A stretch of DNA of 7,067 bases from Acidimicrobiia bacterium (GCA_013811855.1 JACCUL010000026.1:1-7067), one strand, 5' to 3'. Counted from the stretch's first letter, positions 1-5,443 are shown. Program-made: numbers and translations. Notes: generated by a model not told the origin, from the letters alone.

Positions 1-199
1 GCGAACACCCGGCGACGTTGTGCACGGTCTCTGCACGATCCTGACGACAGGCCGGCGGCCTTCTCAACGTTCAGACCGGGAGCCCCCGCGTCCAGCTTGC
101 GCCTGCCTGGTACCGTCCGCTCGTCGCCAGGGGGATCTCAACCGAGATTCAAGACGAGATGACCCGCCGAGGCTGGGCTGCCGGCACCGATCCTGAGGT
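1..199. other. Left flank, no gene recognised
   Basis: I see no convincing coding region, RNA or repeat here. One plus-strand frame is open from about position 45 and runs into the IS630-type remnant, but its translation before about 200 does not resemble the part of an IS630 transposase that should precede it. This may be unrelated sequence joined to a transposase fragment. Confidence 0.4.
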
Positions 200-418
200 C
201 AACCGCAACGTCCCCACCGACTTGGACGTGCACGTCATCTTGGACAACCTGTCGACCAGACCCCCAAGACGCCGATCGTGCACCGCCGCCGACATCGAAG
301 CCTGGGCCGCCAACTGGAACGCCGACCCGACCCCGTTCGCCTGGCACAAGACCGCCGAGCAGATCCTCCAACGTCTCGCTGGCTACTGCAACACGATCAA
401 CCAAGGAGCCGAAACATG
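200..418 (+). pseudogene. IS630-family transposase remnant, internally deleted
   Basis: The translation begins with NVPTDLDVHVILDNLST, the conserved block around the second catalytic aspartate of IS630-family DDE transposases (LDVHxxLDN). It ends with an ordinary IS630 C-terminus (DIEAWAANWNADPTPFAWHK, then TAEQILQRLAGYC) and a TGA at 417-419. About 45-50 residues expected between these blocks are missing. The lost part normally holds the HPRxxxHFTPTxxSWLNQVE segment with the catalytic glutamate. Near 255-290 a trace of the next expected motif (KTPIVHR) appears in a neighbouring frame, so there is a small indel as well as the deletion. With neither N-terminus nor catalytic Glu, it cannot be active. 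It directly abuts the IS1380 element. Confidence 0.8.
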
Positions 419-454
419 ACCCCGACACTTTCACCGCGCTTCAACCTTCCCGAA

Positions 455-481
455 CACCACCACCACACACACACACCACCA
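455..481. repeat. CAC/CA low-complexity tract
   Basis: A short run of CAC and CA units lies just beyond the IS1380 transposase stop codon. It is probably a simple-sequence expansion in the untranslated tail of the element. No function is evident. Confidence 0.7.
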
Positions 482-645
482 CTAGCCGGGGGCGAAGTCG
501 AGGCGCGCAGTTGCGCCAGTGCGCGGGTGAACGTGTCCCGCCATGGCCAGGAGGTGGGCAGGCGCAGGGTTGGGACGCCGGAGCGGTTGATGAGCCGGCC
601 GGGGATGGCGATGAGGCGGGTGCGCATGGTGCGGGCGACGGTCAA
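482..645 (-). pseudogene. IS1380 transposase, C-terminal part (3' half of split gene)
   Basis: On the minus strand this reads LTVARTMRTRLIAIPGRL, then INRSGVPTLRLP and TSWPWRDTFTRALAQLRA, the conserved C-terminus of IS1380-family transposases. Just after LRA the frame shifts. Restoring one base gives the family-like ending LRALDFAPG and a TAG stop (complement of 482-484). With that base restored the piece is 54 codons plus stop. It continues directly, in residue register, from the N-terminal half that ends at 3958. The bases upstream (652 onward) do not encode the expected LAHNLxRWTAxLG segment, so the transposase homology breaks at or just above the GAG codon at 646-648. Confidence 0.85.
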
Positions 646-651
646 CTCGTC

Positions 652-746
652 GTCACCGACCTGCCCCACCCACGGTCGCGCTGTGGCTGCCCTGTCCTTC
701 AACAGCACATGTGGGTCGGTGCGAACCCGGCGCACTGGGCGCGTTC
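652..746 (-). repeat. Conserved cassette end A, copy 1
   Basis: It matches 2048-2145 in the same orientation. The first 30 bases (652-681) are identical, followed by a mostly identical stretch with one 3-base indel up to about 715. Then comes a 22-base block with almost no identity but equal length, then an identical 9-mer (GGCGCGTTC, 738-746). On the minus strand CACCGACC and GGTCGGTG form an 8-bp inverted repeat inside this copy. It abuts the IS1380 C-terminal piece. Confidence 0.8.
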
Positions 747-812
747 TGGGGCGCATGTTCTGGGACCCAACAGCTTCGACAGCCGCAACCCGAGCCGTCC
801 ATCGGTGCGGCA

Positions 813-1706
813 TTAGGCGCGGGCGCCCGAGCCATCCAGTCCAGAGCGATCGAGCGCTAGCCGAAGCTGGTTGAGCCCCTCGATTCTCCAGTAGCGCCCG
901 TTGGGGAGCTGGTCGTTTCTATCCCAGCGCCACGTCGTGATCATCGCCCATATGAGGGTGCGGCACTGCTCAACCACGTCCTCGTTGGACCCCGGATAGT
1001 GCTCGCACACTTCTTCGGCGGCCAACGTGCGGGCTTCGCCCCGGAAGAGACCATGGGCGATGTCGAACTCGACGGGCCCATGGCAGCAGGTCTCGAGGTC
1101 GATGAAAAGCAGCCCTTTCCGGGTCCTAAGCACGTTGCCGGGGTGTGGCTCACCGTGCAACAGCTGATCGTCGGCGCCGCGTCCGCTGATCGCGGTGCTC
1201 AGGAGGGTCAGGGTGTTGCTGAGGAGCTCCCGGTTGGCGCCGAGAAGCTCTGGAGTCTGCTCTTGGTCGGCAACCAGCCTCTGCGCGTCGGCAACTCGGT
1301 CGGTGAAGTGCGGCGCGCTCAAGTCGATCTGGCGCAGGCCGGCATGGAGCCTGGCGAGTGCATGCGCATAGTCGGCCGGCGTGATGTCGGAGGATGGCCC
1401 AGCCTCGTAGTAGGTCCACAGGGTGACAGCGAAGCCGTCACGCACATAGACGAGCGGCTCCACCCGCGGCTCGAGCTCAGCCACCGGGCTATCGGCTTGG
1501 GCGAGATGGCGAGCAACCACCACTTCGAACTCGGCGCCGGCCTGATGCGCGACCGGCGCGACCCGAGCAAGAACGTCGCAAGGGGCTAAGCGCACCGCGA
1601 TGCGGTTCGAGTTGTGAACAACGACCGCATCATCGACTTGAAGCCCCAGCGCAGAGGCCGCCGACCTTCCGGCCTCAACTGCGCGCTGTAGTTCTGAAGG
1701 CTCCAT
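813..1706 (-). CDS. APH-family phosphotransferase (small-molecule kinase)
   Basis: This 297-residue protein belongs to the aminoglycoside/choline kinase-like fold (APH phosphotransferase family), which transfers phosphate from ATP to a small hydroxylated substrate in the cytoplasm. The catalytic loop is HGEPHPGN at residues 184-191, with Glu at the position of the usual catalytic Asp (HGD). To my knowledge HGE occurs in many actinobacterial members, so it need not mean inactivity. The metal-binding motif is FIDLE at 201-205, followed by GPVEFDIAHG. The N-terminal lobe includes NSNRIAVRL and VLARVAP, where the ATP-binding strands are expected. The length is normal and the gene looks intact. 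ATG at 1706 has GAGG six bases upstream. It is the only gene in cassette 2, facing away from the glycosyltransferase. The substrate is unknown: aminoglycoside, macrolide or a metabolite are all possible. Confidence 0.85.
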   Translation of the reverse strand: MEPSELQRAVEAGRSAASALGLQVDDAVVVHNSNRIAVRLAPCDVLARVAPVAHQAGAEFEVVVARHLAQADSPVAELEPRVEPLVYVRDGFAVTLWTYYEAGPSSDITPADYAHALARLHAGLRQIDLSAPHFTDRVADAQRLVADQEQTPELLGANRELLSNTLTLLSTAISGRGADDQLLHGEPHPGNVLRTRKGLLFIDLETCCHGPVEFDIAHGLFRGEARTLAAEEVCEHYPGSNEDVVEQCRTLIWAMITTWRWDRNDQLPNGRYWRIEGLNQLRLALDRSGLDGSGARA

Positions 1707-1836
1707 GGTCGTCCTCGATAGCTCCTACGTGGGCCTCAGCCATATTGGTCAAGGACCCATCTTCCGAGGAGGACGTGTCCGTCGGGCGGCTCGTTGCCCA
1801 TACCGATCATTGCGGGGCGCGCGCGGCCGGCGCTGT

Positions 1837-1865
1837 CCGATTCGGATCCTCAGACCCCGAATCGG
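1837..1865. other. 9-bp perfect inverted repeat upstream of the kinase gene
   Basis: CCGATTCGG (1837-1845) and CCGAATCGG (1857-1865) are perfect inverted repeats separated by 11 bases, about 130 bases upstream of the kinase start. No T-run follows on either strand, so a classical terminator is unlikely. An operator or leader hairpin is possible. The rest of 1707-1961 shows nothing I recognise. Confidence 0.4.
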
Positions 1866-1961
1866 CGATGTGTACGCGGTGGATACGCAGTCGAACTGCA
1901 CCCATAACGCGCGTCGCCGGAGGACGCCGTCGGCATCCCCAACCGCCGGGTATGCGGGGGT

Positions 1962-2044
1962 GATCGACGTCGTCAGGCCACCTGTGCGGGTGCGTTTGAC
2001 CTGGTCACCGGCTTGCACCGCCGGCGACCATCGCGGTGTAGTCC
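1962..2044 (-). repeat. Conserved cassette end B, copy 1
   Basis: It matches 3876-3957 along its whole length with about one 1-base indel. The most conserved parts are the two tips (GATCGACGTCGTCAGGC and GTAGTCC) and the core around GGCTTGCACCG. A hairpin forms from 2003-2012 and 2020-2029 around a 7-base loop: ten pairs, the one imperfect pair being a G-U wobble only if the minus strand is read. An alternative outer stem pairs GGTGC (1989-1993) with GCACC (2015-2019). It joins end A of the other cassette at 2045-2047. Confidence 0.75.
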
Positions 2045-2047
2045 CTC

Positions 2048-2145
2048 GTCACCGACCTGCCCCACCCACGGTCGCGCAGTGGCGGCGGCCCTGTCCTTCA
2101 ATGGCACATCGGGGCTACAGGCAGGCGACGTCTCCCGGCGCGTTC
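2048..2145 (-). repeat. Conserved cassette end A, copy 2
   Basis: This is the second copy of the sequence at 652-746, three bases longer because GCGGCGGCC replaces GCTGCC. It sits directly next to end B of the other cassette, so 1962-2145 is a complete B-A junction. On the minus strand CCTGCC and GGCAGG can pair across the variable block. Just beyond it, 2146-2241 is noncoding and leads to the glycosyltransferase. Confidence 0.75.
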
Positions 2146-2241
2146 GGGACACGGTCGATCGCCTTGACGGAATCCTTGAACACGACGCCGTGAGGGCCGC
2201 TAACCCACTCGTTCAAACCCGACCCCGGCCAGAATGGCTCG

Positions 2242-3405
2242 GTGCCGCCTGTCCGGATGCTGTTCACCTGCCGCCCGCTTGCCGGTCACTACGAACCGAT
2301 GCTTCCGCTCGCCAGGGAGGCACGAGCGCGAGGGCACAGCGTCGCCTTCGCCACGGGCGAGCCCTACACAAGTCGGGCACGAGAGGCGGGGTTCGACGCG
2401 TTCCGGGCAGGGCCGGACGAAGGCTTCCGAGCCGAATGGGCGCTGCGCTTCCCAGGCTTCGATCAGCTGGTCGGTGACGCGCAGCGCCACTTCTTCTTGA
2501 CCGAGATCTTCGCCAACCTCGAGCTGGTCCCGCGAGCCGACGACCTCGACTCGATCGTCGATACGTGGAGACCTCAACTCCTCGTGCACGAAGTCGCCGA
2601 GCTCGCCGCGCCACTTGTCGGTACTTCGTTTGGGATCCCTTACGCCGACGTCAGCTACGGCGCCCTCATCGGCTCGTCGCTTCTCCGGGCCACCGGTGAG
2701 GCCGCGGCCCCACACTGGCGATCTCGGGGCCTCGACCCACACCCTGTCGCCGGCCTGTTTCGACACCTCTACGTCGACACCTGCCCACCCTCACTGCAGA
2801 ACCCGGAGCTCGCATCGCTCGCCGCGGTGCAGCCGCTTCGACCCGCCGCCGCCGAGGCCCCCGACACCGACGCGCCCGCTTGGCTGGACCAGCTCACCTC
2901 GGCCGCCACCGTGTACATGACGATGGGGACGGTGTGGAACCAAGACCTCGACATCTTCCGATCCGTGATCGAAGCCGTCCGCGACCAAGACATCGCCCTC
3001 ATCCTCACCATCGGCCGCCAGAACGACCCGGCGAGCCTCGGCCCTCAGCCCGACAACGTCCGCGTCCACCAGTACATCCCCCAGGGCCTGCTGCTGTCGC
3101 GTTGCGACGCGATCGTCACGCACGGCGGAGCCGGAACGACACTCGGCGCCCTCGCCTTCGGCGTCCCCCTGTTGATGCTCCCGCAGGGAGCCGACCAGTA
3201 CGCCAACGCTGAACGAGTCGTCGCCGCTGGGGCCGGACGGCAGCTCCTCCGCGATGAGCTGTCGGTCGTCACGGTTCGGAAGGCCTTGCTCACGTTGCTC
3301 CGCGACTCCAAGTACCGGCGATCCGCCCAACGCATCCAGGCCGAGATCCAGGCCATGCCGAGCGCCCGCGAGGCAGTCACGCGGATCGAAGCGCTCATCC
3401 CCTGA
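2242..3405 (+). CDS. GT1 (MGT-type) glycosyltransferase
   Basis: This GT-B fold enzyme of family GT1 would transfer a sugar from a nucleotide-activated donor to a small hydrophobic acceptor in the cytoplasm. The 387 residues cover the whole family length. The N-terminus has MLFTCRPLAGHYEPMLPLA, in which His16 sits where the catalytic base lies in this family. The C-terminal donor-binding motif runs from QYIPQGLLLSRCDAIV through THGGAGTT (293-300) to PQGADQY (314-320), with the conserved Asp-Gln (318-319). GTG at 2242 or ATG at 2257 could be the start. Neither has a clear Shine-Dalgarno sequence, and homologues usually begin close to MLFTC, which favours one of these. A weak promoter (TTGAAC at 2176, GCTAAC 17 bases later) is possible. 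The gene looks intact. Macrolide-inactivating and natural-product glycosyltransferases belong here, but the acceptor is unknown. Confidence 0.9.
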   Translation: MPPVRMLFTCRPLAGHYEPMLPLAREARARGHSVAFATGEPYTSRAREAGFDAFRAGPDEGFRAEWALRFPGFDQLVGDAQRHFFLTEIFANLELVPRADDLDSIVDTWRPQLLVHEVAELAAPLVGTSFGIPYADVSYGALIGSSLLRATGEAAAPHWRSRGLDPHPVAGLFRHLYVDTCPPSLQNPELASLAAVQPLRPAAAEAPDTDAPAWLDQLTSAATVYMTMGTVWNQDLDIFRSVIEAVRDQDIALILTIGRQNDPASLGPQPDNVRVHQYIPQGLLLSRCDAIVTHGGAGTTLGALAFGVPLLMLPQGADQYANAERVVAAGAGRQLLRDELSVVTVRKALLTLLRDSKYRRSAQRIQAEIQAMPSAREAVTRIEALIP

Positions 3406-3446
3406 CCTCCGACACAGCCGGTGGACAGCCTGTCTCCGAACGCCGG

Positions 3447-3582
3447 TCAGGAGGCGGAAGTACGGGAACTGAGTACGCAGAATTCGTTGCCCTCGGGATC
3501 AGCGAGCACAACCCAGGACTGCTCGCCTTGGCCGACATCAGCGTGTTTCGCTCCAAGGGCGAGCAGGCGCTCGACCTGAATC
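3447..3582 (-). pseudogene. VOC/glyoxalase-like protein, C-terminal fragment
   Basis: The minus strand encodes QVERLLALGAKHADVGQG, EQSWVVLADPEGNEFCVLS and a short tail ending in TGA (complement of 3447-3449). The WVVLADPEGNEFCVL block is the closing strand of vicinal-oxygen-chelate (glyoxalase/bleomycin-resistance-like) domains, in which the Glu of NEF is often a metal ligand. Only about 40-45 residues remain. The N-terminal two thirds are missing, and the fragment is fused near 3583-3618 to the tail of an IS3-family remnant. It converges on the glycosyltransferase with about 40 bases between stop codons. It is presumably non-functional. A short fused peptide could in principle be made, but nothing supports a role. 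Confidence 0.8.
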
Positions 3583-3618
3583 GGCCTGGGTCTCGCGTGC
3601 GTTCGTTGGGTTGGTTTC

Positions 3619-3881
3619 TCATGCCGCGTGGGCCTGATCGGAGTCACGGTGGTGGGCGGCCTCGACCTCGGCGGGGGTGACGTCGTCGAGCTCGGCACGG
3701 AGGCAGTCGTCGTTGAACCACCCGACCCATCCGCTCGTGGCGATCTCGAGGTCATCGAGCCGCGCCACGGTCCGCCGGTGGTCGCGAGGGCGCCGGGGTT
3801 GCGCCGCAGCCCGGTCTTGAACAGGCCGCTGGTGGTCTCGGCCATGGCCCTATCGAAGCTGTCGCCGACGCTGCCGATCGA
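3619..3881 (-). pseudogene. IS3-family transposase OrfB, C-terminal remnant with frameshift
   Basis: The minus strand reads SIGSVGDSFDRAMAETTSGL, then FKTGLRRNPG, and after a frame change RLDDLEIATSGWVGWFNDDC, LRAELDDVTPAEVEAAHH and a TGA at 3619-3621. This is the end of the integrase-core domain of IS3-family OrfB (SxGSVGDSxDNAxAE...GLxKTEL, ...WFNxxRLH...TPxExE). The catalytic Glu of the AETT motif is present, but everything N-terminal to SIGSVG is absent. A one-base insertion or two-base deletion near 3758-3764 breaks the frame. The remnant starts exactly where cassette end B stops and ends just before the VOC fragment, so its insertion or a deletion probably removed the VOC N-terminus. 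Confidence 0.85.
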
Positions 3882-3957
3882 CGTCGTCAGGCGCGTGCCG
3901 ACGTGCGTTAGCCCTGCTCACGGGCTTGCACCGTCGGTAACGTTTTCGGGGTAGTCC
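3876..3957 (-). repeat. Conserved cassette end B, copy 2
   Basis: It aligns with 1962-2044. It keeps an outer stem of GTGC (3903-3906) with GCAC (3928-3931), separated by 21 bases exactly as in the other copy. Inside that stem, GCCC (3911-3914) pairs with GGGC (3922-3925). It is bordered by the GAG codon (complement of 3958-3960) where the IS1380 reading frame is interrupted. Confidence 0.75.
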
Positions 3958-5122
3958 CTCGTTGTCGCGGACGTCGCCGAGGGTGGCGGTCCAGCGGATC
4001 AGGTTGTGGGCGAGCACGACGCATTGCAGCCAGGCCGAGTTGGCGTGGAAGTTGCCGGAGGGGACGTGGTCAAGGCCGGCGCCGGCTTTGAGGTCGAGGA
4101 TGGCGAGTTCGACGACGGCGTGGCGGCGATGAAGGGCGTCGAGGGTGACAGCATCGCCGTCGAGATCGGTCAACAACCGTGGCGCCAGTCGGGCCACAGG
4201 CGTTACTGGGCGGTGGCGGTGAGCCGGGTGCGGCGCACGATCAGCCGGCGGGTCACCCGGCGGCGTCCCGTGCCGGTGCTGTAGGCGGCTTCGGCGACTT
4301 GGGCGTGACCGTCGGGCGTGTAGTCGATGTCGACCCAGGCGTCATCGGCGATCCCGGCGATCGCCGTGGCGATGGTCGGGGTGTGGCAGCGAACGGTCAT
4401 CGTGTAGCGCACGTCGAGACGGTTCAAGGTGGCGATCGTGGCGTTGGACCAGAACCCCGAATCGACCCGGACGGTCAACGTGCCGGTGGCGCCGGCGCGC
4501 CGCACCGGGGCGACGAGCTCATCGATGAACCGGCGGGCGCCACGCTGTGTGTTGGCGGCGCCCTTGCGCATCCGGGCGTGCAGCACCTCACCGCTGTCGG
4601 CCCGAGTCACCAGCAACGGGTGATAGCCGAGCACCTGGTGTAGCCGAACCCGGCGCCCTGTTTGTGGTGACCGGCGACCTCGCAGATCGTTGAGTCGATG
4701 TCGATCACCAGCGGGTGACTGCCGGGGCCGGCACACAACGCCCAGGCCCGCGCCAGCGCCTTGCCGATGACGGCTTCGAGTTGGCGGACGTGGCCGAACG
4801 TGAAGGCCCGCAGGAACGTGCCGACGGTCGACGGGGCCATCACCCGATGGTCCAGCACCCCGGCCGTCGCACCGGCGCGGATGGTGTCGGCGTGGTCGAT
4901 GTGGGAGGCCCCGGCGATCATCGCGTGGACCAACGTCAACACCTTGCGGCCCGGGCGGGCTCCGCCGATCCGGCCGACCAGCTTGACGGTGGCGTCGATC
5001 AACGTCTCCAACCCGAGCCGAGACGTCAACGTGGCGACGAGCAACAGCCCGGCGTTGGCGACCAGGTTCGAGTCGTCGAAGGTGGCGTCGATGCGGTCGA
5101 TCCCATGCGATACTCGCGTCAC
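3958..5122 (-). pseudogene. IS1380 transposase, N-terminal part (5' half of split gene)
   Basis: The start is GTG (complement of 5120-5122) with AGGAGG eight bases upstream. The protein begins MTRVSHGIDRIDATFDDSNL, and IDIDSTICEV (about 141-150) carries the first catalytic Asp of the IS1380 DDE domain. The frame breaks near 4634-4637, where restoring one base gives GYTKVLGYHPLL. It continues through LTVRVDSGFWS, with the second Asp, to a nonsense TAA (complement of 4203-4205, probably from CAA). WPDWRH follows, then another single-base loss near 4172-4178. It resumes as TDLDGDAVTL and RRHAVVELAI, with the catalytic Glu, and HNLIRWTATLGDVRDNE. Correcting two one-base losses gives exactly 389 codons up to the last GAG. 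The gene is dead as it stands. Its 3' end lies at 645-482. Confidence 0.9.
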
Positions 5123-5195
5123 TGAAAGTGCCTCCTGCGCTGGTCACAACGACGACGTCAGACACCGTCATTGTCCCAGCTCAGGAGGCTTTTTC
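5123..5195 (-). promoter_or_regulatory. Leader hairpin pairing away the transposase ribosome-binding site
   Basis: In the minus-strand transcript GCCTCCTG (complement of 5182-5189) pairs with CAGGAGGC (complement of 5130-5137), which contains the transposase Shine-Dalgarno. Flanking complementarity (GCTGG with CCAGC, and ACAATGACG with CGTCGTTGT with one G-U) extends this to about 26 base pairs around an 11-base loop, with a further GAAA/TTTC pair at the base. A transcript entering from outside the element would fold this way and hide the ribosome-binding site, while one started inside the 5' arm would not. Such control is known in IS10 and IS50. Here it is inferred from the structure. Confidence 0.65.
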
Positions 5196-5196
5196 T

Positions 5197-5208
5197 GGTG
5201 GATGCGCG
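5197..5208. repeat. Possible right terminal inverted repeat of the IS1380 element
   Basis: GGTGGATGCGCG matches the reverse complement of 435-446 at 10 of 12 positions. The position just outside the leader hairpin, and opposite the far end of the transposase gene, fits a terminal repeat. The match is short and no target duplication is visible. Confidence 0.3.
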
Positions 5209-5370
5209 AGCCACCTCGCCACACCCGGATCGGTGGATCGAGGCTTAGGGGCGCGACGAGCCACCGCGGGTGCATCTGTTCCCGGACGATGAACCCCCAA
5301 ATGAACCCCCGTCGCCGCGCACAGCCACACTTACGAAAATCTCAAATCGACTGAGCTGGCCTTCTACCGG
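5209..5370. other. Gap between IS1380 end and tRNA-Ala, with a tandem 10-mer
   Basis: No gene is recognised. It contains a direct repeat of ATGAACCCCC at 5289-5298 and 5301-5310 (period 12). The stretch lies on the 3' side of the tRNA, where integrative elements commonly attach, but I found no copy of the tRNA 3' end elsewhere in the window and no recognisable integrase. Confidence 0.4.
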
Positions 5371-5443
5371 TGGAGCTGAGGGGAATTGAACCCCTGACCT
5401 CTTCCATGCCATGGAAGCGCTCTGCCAACTGAGCTACAGCCCC
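5371..5443 (-). tRNA. tRNA-Ala (anticodon GGC)
   Basis: The 73-base cloverleaf has acceptor GGGGCTG with CAGCTCC and discriminator A. The D arm is GCTC...GAGC. The anticodon arm is CTTCC-ATGGCAT-GGAAG with anticodon GGC, reading GCC. The T arm is AGGGG-TTCAATT-CCCCT. G3 pairs with U70, the classical alanine identity element, which supports the assignment independently of the anticodon. The 3' CCA is not encoded: the bases after the discriminator are CCG. It lies downstream of rsfS on the same strand, with about 90 bases between. Confidence 0.97.

Larger units (their letters stand above)
646..3957. mobile_element. Two-cassette insert inside the IS1380 transposase gene
   Basis: This stretch interrupts the transposase between glutamate 389 and leucine 390. 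It divides at 2045-2047 into two units with homologous ends. Unit 2 (about 646-2047) has end A at 652-746 and end B at 1962-2044, and carries the APH-type kinase. Unit 1 (about 2045-3957) has end A at 2048-2145 and end B at 3876-3957, and carries the glycosyltransferase plus VOC and IS3 fragments. The minus-strand junctions are GACAACGAG|GGACTAC, GTGAC-GAG-GGACTAC and GTGAC-GAC-GAG-TTGACC. GAG recurs at each, as expected for a short target duplication or a shared crossover site. No transposase, integrase or reverse transcriptase is encoded inside. The family is unassigned. The architecture is seen directly, but the mechanism is inferred. Confidence 0.6.
420..5208 (-). mobile_element. IS1380-family element, decayed and split by a 3.3-kb insertion
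   Basis: The two halves of one IS1380-type transposase gene lie at 5122-3958 and 645-482, in the same orientation and in the right order. Removing the sequence between them leaves about 1.5 kb, a normal length for this family. The limits are tentative: a 12-base inverted match, 435-446 (CGCGCTTCAACC) against 5197-5208 (GGTGGATGCGCG), 10 of 12 positions complementary, may be part of the terminal inverted repeats. The left end meets the IS630 remnant. The right end lies about 160 bases from the 3' end of tRNA-Ala. Confidence 0.7.

Noticed and set aside
455..481. CRISPR-like or regulatory repeat
   Set aside because: It is a simple CA/CAC tract with no spacer structure. No CRISPR array is visible anywhere in the window.
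652..746. End A as a fragment of IS1380 coding sequence (reads WVGQVGDDE before LTVART)
   Set aside because: Upstream of that short match it lacks the invariant LAHNLxRWTAxLG segment, and a second copy at 2048-2145 is followed by end B instead of the transposase C-terminus. The resemblance is probably chance at the insertion point.
999..1589. Long plus-strand open frame opposite the kinase
   Set aside because: It is antisense to an intact gene with recognised motifs. Its translation shows no family resemblance and reflects GC-rich codon bias.
1747..1754. Kinase promoter with minus-strand TTGACC as a -35 box
   Set aside because: No acceptable -10 sequence lies 16-18 bases downstream, so I did not annotate it.
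1962..2145. Integron attC site between the two cassettes
   Set aside because: The array layout and inverted symmetry are suggestive, but neither GTTRRRY nor its partner RYYYAAC is found at the junctions (GTTAGCC and CGGTAAC in the second B copy do not fit). No integron integrase is present in the window.
2791..3330. Minus-strand open frame opposite the glycosyltransferase
   Set aside because: It is antisense to the GT1 domain and low in complexity, with no recognisable motif.
646..3957. Group II intron inserted in the transposase gene
   Set aside because: End A finishes with AC and end B has an intron-like GGTGCAAGCC fold, but I find no GTGYG start at the 5' junction, no domain V sequence and no maturase. 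It remains open for a covariance-model search but is not supported by eye.
4203..5171. A 322-residue minus-strand protein as a separate gene
   Set aside because: Its second half is the middle of the IS1380 transposase reached after the frameshift near 4635. Its first half is the wrong frame of the same gene and the leader.
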